From NCBI GenBank assembly GCA_026260175.1, contig JAKCWW010008952.1:1-24923 (forward strand): a stretch of DNA of 24,923 nt. The letters are read 5' to 3'. Positions 18,301 to 24,065 of the stretch are shown here, one piece after another. How positions within the stretch are numbered: the first letter of the stretch is position 1; each line of letters starts with the position of its first letter. The position numbers and the translations under genes were made by a program. The notes under the pieces were generated by a model. It searched no databases, was not told where the DNA came from, and worked only from the letters and a program-made list of their open reading frames with translations. The stretch comes from Reticulitermes lucifugus. Taxonomy: Eukaryota > Arthropoda > Insecta > Blattodea > Rhinotermitidae.

Positions 18301-20298
18301 GCCAGCCATGAATGAGGAAGAACTTCTCAGCCATACTTTTCACTTGCGTTGGGTGTAGATATGCTATGTCATGTCACACATTGTCAAGTTCAATGGTGAT
18401 GTGTCTCTTCATCAAGCACTTGTTGCAAACTGCACATTACTAAGCTCCTGAACATGGCAAGTGGCACGCATGGTTTTCCTTCTGGGTAGAAAATCAACCA
18501 TTACGCATTCCTTGGCATCTGAGAAGACAGTTCCCATAACTTTACTGGCTACGGGCATGGTTCTGGTTGGCTTCTCCTATGGAGATGTGACATATGCCAT
18601 CACATAATCAGTCGCTCTGTTTCAAAACTGAAACATTTCAACCAGCTTCCACAACCAATCATGATGATCAGCAGGAAATCATCACGCTCAGTGGCATGTC
18701 CTTCAAGAAGCTATGATGCCATTTTGCATTAACAAATGGGGAATCTAACAGCAACAAACTCTCTGGTATTCCAAACTCTATATCACCATGCGTCCAATTC
18801 CAAGTTATGCTGTGATGTCTCTAATCACCATTCTTCCATAATCTCTGATGTGTACACCAACTCTCTGCTTACTGCATTATTCTCTGCTGGCGATTCTTGG
18901 TCCACTGGTGCAAGGCAGACTGGTTATGTCTGTGATTCTATTTTTTAAATGTTTCACCCAATGCCACACAGTGCTGGCATCCATGCAGACACATCCATAC
19001 ACATGACAAGGTTCATTGACAATGTCTGCAGCTGAACCGTTCTACTTTATATGAAATAATAGCAAACAAACAAAATAAAATGTCATAGACAGACATTCTA
19101 TTGCAGTGGTCCATGGGTACATTTTGGTGCACATGCACCACCAGACTTGTATTTTAACCATGTAATTCCTAATTTACAATATTGCTATAAAGTCTGTAAG
19201 ACAACACTGCAAACAACTTTTGGTATGACCTTCATAACAATGGGTATCAGAGATTCTTGAATAGTAGTGACAAAGTCAGACTGTGATGCTGACCACCTTG
19301 TTTGATGCCTAGCACAGACAGAAGAACTTTCCTTTGCCACCAAGTCCATACCAGGCTCTGGGGCCCACTCAATTTTCTAATCAGGGCTCTTGACCTGGGT
19401 GTAAAGGGGTTATAGTGCAAAGCTGACCACTCACCTCTAACTTGTACTGAGGTTAAAACTGTATTAAGCTTTCTATATCTCTGCTATCCCATATGGTTTC
19501 ATGGCATGGATAAAACTTTACCTGACCCCTACACAGCATTATGGTATAATATATTTATGAAAGGAGAACTTTATCTTCACTGTCTCTTGGCTTCTTACTG
19601 TTTCCTTCTATGCCACAGCAACAGAAATGTTACCTGTGTTAATAAGCTGCGACCTGGAGGTTGGCCGTGACTATTACTATAACTGCCGAGGTGACTTGAC
19701 TGACTGCTGCTCAGTACTGCCATCCCTTTCACATCGAGGTGTTTCAGTAGCTGCAGGAATCCTGATACAGCCATCTTTCTTGTTCCCAGATTACTACAAA
19801 TCAATCATGCCATATCAGATGTCCATAAACTTTATCATCCAGAAATTAGGAATTGTAAATCCTCTGACATAATGAGACTGACAGCCAGATTTTAACTCAG
19901 CGATAATGGCATTAGCACCGAAAAAATGTAAGAGTCATCCATCTGGGCCACATGCACATGCCATTACAATAATGCAATATGTTGTCAACACAGGTTAAAG
20001 GACAACAAAAAAGGAAGAGTATATAGCAGGGATAGTGCACATAGACAGATGACAGTCCAAATATCCATCAATCAATAAATAAAAAATCTCACTTACCAAG
20101 CAAAAAGGGCTTTGCGTAGTACCATGATGAGAACATCTCGAAGAGAAGGTAATGAACGCACGACTGGCAACATTGCATACACCACATTCTCAGCAACAGA
20201 TCCTGGCAACTGTGTAAGTATCTCAAACAGCATGGTGATGATGGCACGATGCTCATTGAGAACCAGCGGTACAGTCACAGACATTTGATACAGGCAAT
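123..20298 (-). CDS. FANCI: FANCI gene, internal 13 exons (partial at both ends)
   Basis: Thirteen minus-strand exons: 20298-20097, 19793-19634, 17191-17080, 15101-14941, 13972-13832, 11049-10855, 9729-9557, 8367-8197, 5970-5819, 4258-4062, 2519-2352, 1236-1056, 339-123. All junctions are GT-AG, and phases join without a frameshift or stop over about 742 codons. The product aligns by eye with vertebrate FANCI from about residue 460 to 1185, with landmarks LRKALFA, SSSQ, QQADVR.CLYEG, SDSNTLPPL, EHVDW. In the Fanconi anaemia pathway FANCI pairs with FANCD2 in the nucleus; the ID2 complex clamps DNA and is monoubiquitinated by the FANCL core complex during interstrand crosslink repair. The nuclear signal and EDGE motif at the C-terminus lie outside the window. 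About 460 N-terminal and 140 C-terminal residues are missing. Introns run from 0.3 to 2.8 kb and are filled with repeats. The identity is firm; individual boundaries are by eye. Confidence 0.93.
464..733. repeat. Tandem duplication, 130 bp x 2, period 140
   Basis: Copies at 464-593 and 604-733 are almost identical; I see one substitution (CTGCATG against CTACATG) and a 10-base spacer. It lies in the FANCI intron 340-1055. The near identity means a recent duplication. Each copy contains a TATAAA-like word and short inverted words (TGACTTGTG...), but I see no coding or splice role. Confidence 0.95.
1056..1236 (-). CDS. FANCI: FANCI exon l
   Basis: The acceptor is ATGACAG|GATGAA and the donor GTGG|GTAAGT. 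In phase 0 it encodes DEEVGAHTSYSVIKTGYESA, then VLFLLCDTVKQMLEHVDWVLLR, against human AIVNLRTAAPTVCLLVLSQ and EKVLEEVDWLITKLKG. It has no ATG-initiated ORF of useful size, so it is easy to miss. It leaves one base, completed to Glu by the next exon. Confidence 0.9.
1237..2351. other. FANCI intron, no recognised feature
   Basis: No coding sequence on either strand resembles a known family. The 2244-2351 part is an open extension of exon k in the same frame. A pyrimidine-rich stretch near 1510-1700 looks like old repeat debris but I cannot name it. Confidence 0.6.
2352..2519 (-). CDS. FANCI: FANCI exon k (two possible donors)
   Basis: The acceptor is TGTTTAAG|GTTCTA, giving VLNWVKTFVREK (human MLSWTSKICKEN), then ILSLLFTLEVRCKG and LCRLMGTVD (human LMNLLFSLHVSYKS, HLGDID). 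I end the exon at donor GAT|GTGAGT because joining to the next exon then reads LMGTVD-DEEVG, which matches human HLGDIDQDVEV without an insert. The frame stays open another 36 codons to a weaker donor CAG|GTATTA at 2243, which would keep phase. Confidence 0.87.
2955..3110 (+). pseudogene. Mariner-like transposase scrap
   Basis: In one plus frame near 2998-3055 the sequence reads MDHLPYSPDLAPSNFHF. This is close to the mariner motif that contains the last catalytic Asp (HPPYSPDLAPSDFHLF). Stops follow on both sides, and no terminal repeats are seen. The minus strand of 2680-2883 has an open frame of 67 codons that looks like repeat-derived sequence but belongs to no family I can name. Confidence 0.6.
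3111..4061. other. FANCI intron, no recognised feature
   Basis: This is AT-rich sequence with short chance ORFs only. I see no repeat boundary or known motif. The flank up to 4061 contains the branch and donor region of exon j. Confidence 0.5.
4062..4258 (-). CDS. FANCI: FANCI exon j
   Basis: The acceptor is TTCATGCAG|GAACTG and the donor AGCAAG|GTGAGG. Two bases complete Gly, then TVPIKEGLAEQLLALVSKHEE and AIKKIILLLIQGLTQF. The human counterpart is RQFQRSLLNLLSSQEEDF and ALLLVTVLTSLSKLL. It ends in phase 0 after DACSK. Confidence 0.91.
4259..5319. other. FANCI intron, unassigned
   Basis: I find no gene. A short GGT run lies near 4634-4648. The segment around 5089-5130 (CTAGAGGCAGCAGCTCTGCCC) faintly resembles the hammerhead-like repeat that follows at 5331, but is too degraded to call. 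Confidence 0.45.
5325..5425 (+). repeat. Hammerhead-like repeat arm, plus strand
   Basis: The sequence has CTAAAGA (5332-5338), T, then GGAG (5340-5343) pairing with CTCC (5355-5358), then AAAA in place of GAAA (5359-5362), TGTTGG and CA. Downstream, 5371-5425 (TACCAGAC..., CACATCCCAAAAGACCAG) matches the downstream part of the arms at 10.1, 21.4 and 24.0 kb. It is a member of the same repeat family, with two core positions mutated. No opposite arm is clear on the left. Confidence 0.65.
5819..5970 (-). CDS. FANCI: FANCI exon i
   Basis: The acceptor is ATGTTTAG|TGTGCT and the donor AGTAG|GTATGT. It encodes SVLYTHCVVKLQEFIECE, then AALALECFNELFGLV, KDKLGQFLGEV, matching human LLWRYTSI, ISLLCLEGLQKIFSAV and QPKIQQFLRAL. 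The human loop GKKEKGKS is shorter here. It leaves one base of a Gly codon. Confidence 0.91.
5971..7031. other. FANCI intron, unassigned
   Basis: No known gene is seen. Overlapping short ORFs at 5988-6444 have no family likeness. The 6600-6680 text looks like old transposon debris. Confidence 0.45.
7032..7398. repeat. Inverted repeat with a divergent pair of hammerhead-like motifs
   Basis: The left arm 7032-7187 and right arm 7243-7398 are inverted copies, roughly 90% alike, around a 55-base spacer. The right arm, plus strand, has CTGAGGA (7304-7310), an extra C, GGCAAC-TTG-GTTGCC (7312-7326), GAAA (7327-7330), CATATGT and A7338. CCCC at 7300-7303 can pair with GGGG at 7339-7342, and TTTGG 7291-7295 with CCAAG 7345-7349, enclosing the core. 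The left arm has the same layout on the minus strand (box at 7126-7120) with a damaged hairpin. The paired ORFs translated from the two arms are artefacts of the repeat. It could be a pair of Penelope-type ends or a foldback element. Confidence 0.85.
7399..8196. other. FANCI intron, no recognised feature
   Basis: I find no coding or repeat family. Opposing short ORFs near 7558-7817 are not conserved in any way I can see. Confidence 0.45.
8197..8367 (-). CDS. FANCI: FANCI exon h (start lies in a tandem repeat)
   Basis: The acceptor is TGTCTTCAG|GAACTC and the donor GGCAG|GTAGTT. One base completes the Thr codon. The reading is NSLTWCTAEAANQVQGRRG, then FSLYVMEVALKLVKASRTEKH, against human EFMRYAVNVALQKVQQLKETGH. 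It leaves two bases, completed to Ser by the next exon. The exon is seen only by translating without a start codon. Its first 33 bases belong to the 61-bp tandem array that carries further acceptor copies upstream. Confidence 0.83.
8335..8640 (-). repeat. 61-bp tandem array over a FANCI splice acceptor
   Basis: About five degenerate units start near 8335, 8396, 8463, 8521 and 8582. Unit 2 also has an inner 22-base duplication (CACCATGGGTCACAGTTCC / CACCATGCGTCACAGTTCC). In minus orientation each unit contains a (T)TCAG|GRA word like the acceptor of exon h, at exon-start positions 8367, 8450, 8492, 8553 and 8614. Only 8367 gives an open frame in phase: 8450, 8492 and 8614 shift the frame, and 8553 keeps phase but meets TGA within five codons. 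Confidence 0.85.
9180..9410 (+). mobile_element. Degraded tRNA-derived SINE
   Basis: A B-box-like GGTCCAATTCC at 9231-9241 follows a tRNA-like head. The body CTCTGGGGCCCAGC, then GTAAAAGGGTAACAGTGC and GTAGCCAGGGCATG resembles the cockroach/termite SINE type whose body carries a conserved GGTAAAGGCGG-like word. The A box is eroded. Not a tRNA gene. Confidence 0.55.
9557..9729 (-). CDS. FANCI: FANCI exon g (Lys/Gly-rich linker)
   Basis: The acceptor is ATACAG|AGCAGT and the donor CACAC|GTGAGT; it leaves two bases of a Thr codon. It begins SSGKAVKKTDGNGDGTQQ and NRKDGSKKAAGKGRLVTFKF, a basic low-complexity stretch in place of human [21 protein letters not shown], then HTVLDYHVTHRMLCVVH. The basic linker is expanded compared with vertebrates. 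Several AGs lie close together at the acceptor; the one chosen is the only one in phase. Confidence 0.88.
10075..10310. repeat. Divergent pair of hammerhead-like arms (old copy)
   Basis: The minus arm has CTGAAAG (10188-10182), a hairpin region, GAAA (10163-10160) and then CACCAAACAACAGAG...CCCAGAAGACATGAA down to about 10100. The plus arm has CTAAAGA (10219-10225), GATGAAACC, CAAAT, then CACCCAGTAACAAAACATCACC. Both arms share the downstream block seen at 5.4, 21.4 and 24.0 kb. Read on the plus strand the left arm gives the frame FEVLTVVLLKIHVFWDV, a peptide often seen in insect gene predictions and here explained as repeat. The remaining intron, 9730-10074 and 10311-10854, shows nothing else. 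Confidence 0.65.
10855..11049 (-). CDS. FANCI: FANCI exon f (with a short glutamine run)
   Basis: The acceptor is TTTTTAG|AAAGAG and the donor GCTAAG|GTAATA, phase 0 to 0, 65 codons. It encodes KEATDLMDLLPESQQQQQMVQQMLGV, then FEALMGY and LNNLFKGYNQVADFAK, matching human GVCEVLIEYNF and LSLFMCYKKLSDILNEK. A CAG/CAA-type run of five Gln is not in the human protein and may vary in length between individuals. Confidence 0.9.
11130..11400 (+). mobile_element. Degraded SINE
   Basis: AGTTCAAATC at 11182-11191 matches an RNA polymerase III B box. It is followed by TTGGCCTGGAGACTGG, GGGCAAATGCTGG, then GAATTAGGGCAAGAGTGCTTCCTTCC-type body and an AT-rich end (AATAAATCATAAATAAATA). The layout and body words are typical of insect tRNA-derived SINEs. 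The A box is weak. Confidence 0.5.
12060..12570 (+). mobile_element. Possible SINE-like or composite repeat
   Basis: This stretch is more GC-rich than its surroundings, with CG dinucleotides. A tRNA-like order appears at the left: AGAGCTATCGAGTAACGC, CATCT, then CATTCGAGCTC as a poor B box. Another B-box-like GGGTTCAAACCC is at 12559-12570. No poly-A end or duplication is clear, so the class is uncertain. Between 11400 and 12060 and from 12571 to 13130 I see nothing. Confidence 0.35.
13135..13200 (-). repeat. Hammerhead-like motif, minus strand
   Basis: On the minus strand: CTGAAGA (13189-13183), U, GGCU (13181-13178), loop, AGCU (13170-13167), GAAA (13166-13163), CAUGU, A13157. Flanks UACAAC (13195-13190) and GCUGUG (13156-13151) can pair with one mismatch. 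This layout equals that at 7300 but the sequence family differs. It is followed downstream by GTTAATAAATAAAATAGC. Such words are common at ends of Penelope-like elements, though no reverse transcriptase is present here. Confidence 0.55.
13832..13972 (-). CDS. FANCI: FANCI exon e
   Basis: The acceptor is TTTTTTTCAG|GAACCT and the donor GGGCTG|GTAAGT, phase 0 at both ends, 47 codons. It encodes EPLGQLVFSIQQV and ILQSLCERMLKCSLEDFGL, against human EPLDYLLCCIQHC and ILESITNRMIKSELEDFEL. The acidic run between these blocks in the human protein is replaced by a short Ser/Thr-rich stretch. Confidence 0.92.
14088..14138. repeat. (CG)n-(CT)n microsatellite
   Basis: Alternating CG (about 14090-14100) passes into a CT tract (14101-14137) with CCCTC interruptions. 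It lies in the intron before FANCI exon e; no other feature is evident in 13973-14940. Confidence 0.95.
14941..15101 (-). CDS. FANCI: FANCI exon d
   Basis: The acceptor is TTATAG|GTCTAC and the donor TTACAG|GTGTGC. Two bases complete the split Gly codon. The exon reads GLHSAVARNPELRGYVQDML and then SHF/HFSQFYQSDSNTLPPL, with human counterpart [24 protein letters not shown]. It ends in phase 0 after DDCAELQ. Confidence 0.93.
15283..16750 (+). mobile_element. Pogo/Tigger-like DNA transposon remnant
   Basis: A terminal-like word TACTGTATTTACCCAAATATAAGATGATG lies near 15279-15307 (given in two pieces: TACTGTATTTACCC and AAATATAAGATGATG). The broken transposase starts near 15570 with NTNFKLMVMKHAKE, then WGKDKKRNK in another frame (helix-turn-helix part). 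The DDE domain starts at GQMGNADETP (first Asp codon 16068-16070), continues TTIDAKGSRSIFVKKTGHE, ITVMFWVL, FVVLKRKDIPKE and EKGWMSEEFMVK, GLDVFKG (second Asp 16387-16389), then TSQLQVCNVTVNTPF, where the third Asp has become Asn. Frameshifts near 15640, 15850, 16080 and 16380 make it dead. I could not find the right terminal repeat. Confidence 0.85.
17080..17191 (-). CDS. FANCI: FANCI exon c
   Basis: The acceptor TTTCAG|ATTGAT starts in phase 0 and the donor is GAAG|GTAAGG. It encodes IDMETASGNNEAICLELL, then LRRCFMQQADVRLCLYEG, the best conserved block in the window (human LRRCLSQQADVRLMLYEG). It leaves one base of a Gly codon, which the next exon completes. Confidence 0.93.
17365..17810 (+). 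mobile_element. tRNA-derived SINE with an antisense tRNA-like tail
   Basis: The A box TGCGCAGTTGG lies at 17373-17383 and the B box GGTTCGATTCC at 17417-17427, an ideal RNA polymerase III spacing. The body has CTATGGCCCTGGGGTCGACTC, GAGTACCAGGAATATTTCC and GGTAAAGGCGGCCGG, familiar from cockroach/termite SINEs. At the right end GGATTCAAACC (17732-17742) is an inverted B box; on the minus strand 17802-17725 resembles a Ser-type tRNA (TGGTCACATGATTTAAGG..., GGTTTGAATCC). It ends near a T run at 17809. Not a functional tRNA on either strand. Confidence 0.85.
17811..18135. other. Unassigned, repeat-like
   Basis: The segment 17925-17985 is GC-rich with a small palindrome (GTCGGGTCC TTGC GGTCCCGA) and an AGGCCTTTGACAGGCC hairpin. 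It is probably the end of an older element, family unknown. Confidence 0.4.
18140..18970 (-). pseudogene. Mariner-family transposase remnant
   Basis: Read on the minus strand from about 18960 down, the frames give LGIGRMVI (helix-turn-helix part), ATERDDFLLIIMIGCGSW (canonical GDESW, so the first catalytic Asp is lost), FSFETERLIM, KPTRTMPVASKVMGTVFSD and VMVDFLPRRKT, and near the end FFLIHGWQKCMDCKGDSFE. The order matches a mariner transposase from N to C. Many stops and frameshifts, and loss of the middle with the second Asp, show it is inactive. The end near 18150 (CATTACTTTTGGTATTGCC on the minus strand) resembles a mariner terminus. Confidence 0.85.
19210..19445 (+). mobile_element. Fragment of a SINE body
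   Basis: TACCAGGCTCTGGGGCCCACTC, split here as TACCAGGCTCTGG and GGCCCACTC, then TTGACCTGGGTGTAAAGGGG and GTGCAAAGCTGACCACTC, resemble the body of the SINE type at 17.4 and 9.2 kb. The tRNA head is not recognisable. Confidence 0.45.
19634..19793 (-). CDS. FANCI: FANCI exon b (Ser-Gln phosphosite region)
   Basis: The acceptor is TTTGTAG|T and the donor CACAG|GTAACA. The first base completes a Cys codon, giving ALFACNLGTRKMAVSGF against human AMFANQLDARKSAVAGF. The exon holds SSSQ, with Ser-Gln codons at 19705-19700 matching human Ser556-Gln. The human sites at about 559 and 565 are not Ser-Gln here (SSH and SYSN instead), so the ATR-type phosphorylation cluster looks reduced. It ends in phase 0. 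Confidence 0.92.
20097..20298 (-). CDS. FANCI: FANCI exon a (carries the ubiquitin-acceptor lysine)
   Basis: The acceptor is GTGCAG before ATTGCC and the donor is TTG|GTAAGT. The exon enters with two bases of a split codon and leaves after two bases of the next. It encodes VPLVLNEHRA...LRDVLIMVLRKALFA, matching human APLVLQSC...MRDCLILVLQKAMFA. The lysine of RKALFA, codon 20113-20111, lines up with human Lys523, the single monoubiquitination site of FANCI. This is the most N-terminal exon in the window. Confidence 0.92.
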
Positions 20299-21075
20299 CT
20301 GCACAACACATGCACACGTAGTTGAGAATGAAAGACATGAGTACAAACAGCACTCTACTGCAACTACACAATGAACATCAACCTGTCCCTCTCCTACCAC
20401 CAACTTCACAAATTGACCACCACATTAAGATCACATGCTGAGTGTTACACCTCTGCCCTTAATATTCTTTCACACCTCTCCTAGCAGGTTGAACATAGGT
20501 ACCAACAGATGGAAGAAGTTTGTATTTTTCCTGTTATTTTTAAACATGTGTATCTTGTTTTATGGCAGTTCTCTAGGGAGAATATTTTAGCATGTCCCTG
20601 AGCACTACAGCTGTCACCAGGAAGCCAGCATCCCTCAGGAATTCAGTCTGTGTTTCCTATGCAATTCAAAACAACTTATTTTATAGAAGAGTTTCAAAGG
20701 GCCAACCTCCAGATTCTAAGAAGGCCTCCAAACTTCTGAAAATATTCTCAACAAACACTGAAGCTCTCATCTTAAAATATGAGCAGGCTCTCTTTGAATA
20801 CTGTCTTTCACATCTTGCAAAAAATGTTGATTTTATCATACAGTCCGTCTTTCAGTGCCTCTACAAGTAATAACTGCATAGGTTCAAAACTGTGGATCTG
20901 GGAGGCCACAAACCATGAGTTACTAACAATTTATCAAATAACCCTTGTATTGCAGTCATTGATAAATTTACTGTGGGCTATGGCACTGTTCTGCATGAAG
21001 AAGAATGGGGTATGTTCCTTCAAAACATCAGGAATCAATAACACTGCTACCCTGCATAACTACCAGAAGACCTGA
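20299..21075. other. Upstream FANCI intron, no recognised feature
   Basis: I looked on the minus strand for exons of the N-terminal 460 residues and found none up to 24923. Two overlapping plus-strand frames (20592-20870, 20779-21075) have no family resemblance. Confidence 0.45.
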
Positions 21076-21079
21076 ATCC

Positions 21080-21430
21080 TCATCACCACACTATGGAAAC
21101 TCAAATCTCACAAAGTAACCATACATTTTCTCTTCAGTTAATTTCCTCAAGAATTATGTCAGAATTCATTAAATGTGATGGTCACAATACACCGTTCCTT
21201 CAAAAAACATAAACCCTATGATTTTGTGTGCACTGACTGCACACCAGACTCTGGCCTTAGACTTTAAAGTCTGCAAAGAAACCTCCTGCACTGCATTGGG
21301 ATTTATCAAACACCAATCTGTTATTCTGGCTGTTTTATGTTCATACTTAGAGTAACCCATGCACCAACTGTGGAAAACATATTTTATTTCTGTGTAGCAC
21401 TGAATCCATCCAAGATCAGAGCTTCTCATA
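21080..21430 (-). pseudogene. Tc1/mariner-superfamily transposase fragment
   Basis: The minus-strand reading NPNAVQEVSLQTLKSKARVW, then CAVSAHKIIGFMFFEGTVYCDHHI and (after a stop) LRKLTEEKMYGYF, matches the central part of insect Tc/mariner-type transposases (NPHAVHEVPLH..KVGVWCAVSARRIIGPIFFE.TVNSDHY). The part before it is rearranged, and the catalytic end is missing. It abuts the hammerhead-like repeat at about 21430. Confidence 0.8.
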
Positions 21431-21501
21431 GTGGTGATAACGAAGATTCTAGTCTTCTGGAATAAAGTGCCATGTGGTTTGTAAATAGTTACCAACGTTT
21501 C
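21430..21501 (-). repeat. Hammerhead-like arm, part cut off by the LINE
   Basis: On the minus strand 21501-21490 reads GAAACGUUGGUA, the best preserved copy of this part of the motif: A15.1-U16.1 and C-G pairs around a GUUG loop, then A. Downstream ACTATTTACAAACCACATGG...CCAGAAGACTAG matches the other arms. Its box and hairpin lie on the other side of the LINE, at 23950-23924. Confidence 0.75.
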
Positions 21502-23911
21502 TCAGTCTAAAATAAGATGGGTGATTAGCACATTCAAACCATTTAAATTGGCAGGGACTGATCGAATTGTACCTGCTCTCTTTCAACAAGGAATCGAACA
21601 CTTAACAACTCATCTGTGCCGTATCTCTAGAGCCTGCCTCCAAGAAGTATATACCCAAAGCTTGGAGGCAGGTCAAGGTGACATTTATCCCTAAACCCAG
21701 GAAGGCCAACTATACCAAGGGGCTAAGACATATCATCCTATTAGTTTAATGTCCTTCATGCTGAAAACAATGGAAAAATTAGGGATGAAATTTTGGGGCT
21801 ACATCCCCTACATCAATACCAATTTGCCTGTCAACCAGGGAAGTCCACTGAAACTGCACTGCATCATGTGATCACATATAGAGAAAGCAGTGGAAAACAA
21901 GGAAGTTACACTTGGAGCTTTCCTAGATATTGAGGGAGCTTTTGATAGCACCTCATTTGACATCATAACAAAGAGCTGCCAAACAACACGGGCTTGGAGA
22001 AACGATCTGTCATTGGATTGGCTCCATGCTGGGTAGCAGGAAAATCACAGCCACAATTGCAACAGAAACTCTGGAGGGGTCTGTGGCCAGGGGCTGTCCG
22101 CAGGGGTGCGTTCAATCACCTCTGCTGTGGAACCTGGTTGTGGACAAATTCATAGAAGGACTCAATGGGAATGGCTACTATACACTGGGATATGCAGATG
22201 ACATTGCTATCCTTATCCGCGGAAAATCCCCAAACACTTCTACAGGAGGCTTTGAGTGTGGTACAACAGTGGTGTGATAGGACACAGCTGTCTATCGATT
22301 CACAAAAGATGGTGATAGTACCACTCACCTGGAAGAGAGATTTAAGGGGCCTAAAGGAACCAACCCTCTCTGGACACACTTAGCAGCTGACTACCAAGGT
22401 CAAATACCTTGGAGTTATTCTGGACAAGGGATTGACATGGCAGGCACAGCTAAAAAATGTGATGAATAAGGCCTAAAGGGCTTTTTGGACCTGTAAGGGC
22501 ACATTTGGTAAACCCTGGGGTCTGAAACCCAGGGTGGTGCCTTGGATCTACACCATGGTGATCAGACCTGTATTGATCTACGGCTTCACGGTTTGGTGGC
22601 CGAGGGTCAGATACGATGTCAGCAGGACAGAGCTCAGTAAGATACAGAGATCAGCCTGTCTGGCTATTACAGGGGCAATGGAGACAAACCCAACAGCTGC
22701 AATGGAGGTCCTCCTGGGACTTCCTCCTCTTCATGTGATGATTGAGGCAGAAGCCCAGGCAGGGATCTACAGGCTAATGTGTAATCAACAGTGGAAACCT
22801 AAATCCACTAACTTTGGTCACATCAAAAAATCTCGGGATATGGAGCATGAACCCATCCTACAGAAGGGGTCTGACAGGATGCTTCCGAGATATGCAAACC
22901 ACAAGCCATTCACAGTCAAGTTCCCCGACAAGTGTGAATGGCAGAACGGGTTCAACCCAAACAACAAAGGGGGCCTGGTCTGGTACACAGAGGGGTCCAA
23001 GACCAATAAAGGCACTGGAGCTGGTACGTATAGATGGGGCTCAAGAAGGGGGCACAGCTTCAGTCTTGGGCTCCACACCATGGTATTCCAGGCTGAAATA
23101 TATGTCATTAAGGTGTGTATAATGGAGAATATAGAAAAGGGCTACACAGGTAGGAACATCTATAGTCTTTCTAAAATCAGGCAGCCATCAAGGCCCTTGA
23201 CAGCTTCCAGATAAATTCCAAATTAGTCTGGGACTGCCATCAATCCCTGGTGAAACTGGCAGAACATAACAGGATCCAACTGGTATGGGTGCTGGGACAC
23301 GTGAGAATTGATGAAATGAAATAGCTGATCAGTTAGCCAGACAAGGCTCCTCACATTCACTCATAGGAACTGAGCCTGCACTTGGTACATCTGCAAAGGT
23401 TGCCAGGGGGGTGATCAGGGACTGGACGAGTAGGAAACATGAGGAGCATTGGCAGTCCACACATGGACAAAGGCAGGCTAAGGGCTTTCTTAAAAAACTC
23501 TGCAAAAAAAGCTGGTCATTTGCTCAACCTGAGCAGAAACCAGCTAAGAATAATGATAGGGTTGCTAACAGGACACTGTCATTTATAAGGACACCTATTC
23601 TGAGGCTGGTAAACAGTCCCAAGTGTAACAGATGCATGCAGGCATCTGAAAGGGCCTCACATGTTCTTTGTGACTGTGAGGCTTTGGCCACACTAAGATT
23701 CAGGCACCTAGGTCGTCATTTTCTGAAACCAGGTGACTTTGAAGACATCTCTGTCAGCAAGATACTGCACTTTGCTCAAGGTACAGGACTGCTGAATGAA
23801 TGAGCTAAAGGGTTGCACAAAAGATCGCAAACAGTCAAAGTGAACAGGTCACTGTGGTGCCCGCCCTTCCATATTCTATTCTATTCTATTCTATTCTATT
23901 CTATTCTATTC
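21502..23911 (+). mobile_element. 5'-truncated non-LTR retrotransposon (LINE) with RNase H
   Basis: A degenerate pol-like reading frame starts at KIRWVISTFKPFKLAGTD. Reverse-transcriptase blocks follow: PKPRKANYTKG, HPISLMSFMLKTMEKL, GAFLDIEGAFD (about 21915-21948), GCPQGCVQSPLLWNLVVD and YADDIAIL (YADD at 22191-22202). Then 22534-23210 encodes KIQRSACLAITGAM and LLGLPPLHVMIEAEAQAGIYRL and an RNase H domain whose first Asp is Glu (WYTEGSK). A C-terminal Cys/His cluster CNRCMQASERASHVLCDC lies near 23630. At least four frameshifts make it inactive. It belongs to the APE-type group with RNase H (I/R1/LOA-like), common in cockroaches and termites. The tail is TATTC x 8 (23872-23911). Flanks TACCAACGTTTC (21490-21501) and TACCAACATTTC (23912-23923) form a 12-base target-site duplication. 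Confidence 0.92.
23872..23911 (+). repeat. (TATTC)8, LINE 3' tail
   Basis: Eight exact pentamers lie directly between the LINE 3' untranslated region and the right target duplication. This is the terminal repeat of the element, in place of a poly-A, and not an independent microsatellite. Confidence 0.9.
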
Positions 23912-24065
23912 TACCAACATTTCAGAGGAGCTTGCTGCCTCCATCTTCAGGGTCCTAGAAAAATAGACTTATTAGATCCTCTAGAGGTAGCAATCACCTC
24001 TGAAATGCTGGAAAATATTTGCCAATCAACAGAGCATCATATCCCAGAAGACTTGGAAACCTTAT
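23912..24065. repeat. Divergent hammerhead-like arms, right of the LINE
   Basis: Minus arm: CTGAAGA (23950-23944), U, GGAGG pairing with CCUCU directly before GAAA (23923-23920), then UGUUGGUA ending at 23912. Plus arm: AGAGG (23983-23987) pairing with CCTCT (23997-24001), GAAA (24002-24005), TGCTGGAA, then TTTGCCAATCAACAGAG and CATCATATCCCAGAAGAC; its CUGANGA box is damaged. The two arms diverge, as at 7.2 and 10.2 kb. Confidence 0.75.

Noticed and set aside
20592..21075. Small protein gene on the plus strand
   Set aside because: Overlapping frames, no domain, no recognisable promoter or splice evidence; likely chance.
22116..23108. Minus-strand ORFs in the LINE
   Set aside because: Shadows of the reverse transcriptase and RNase H frames.
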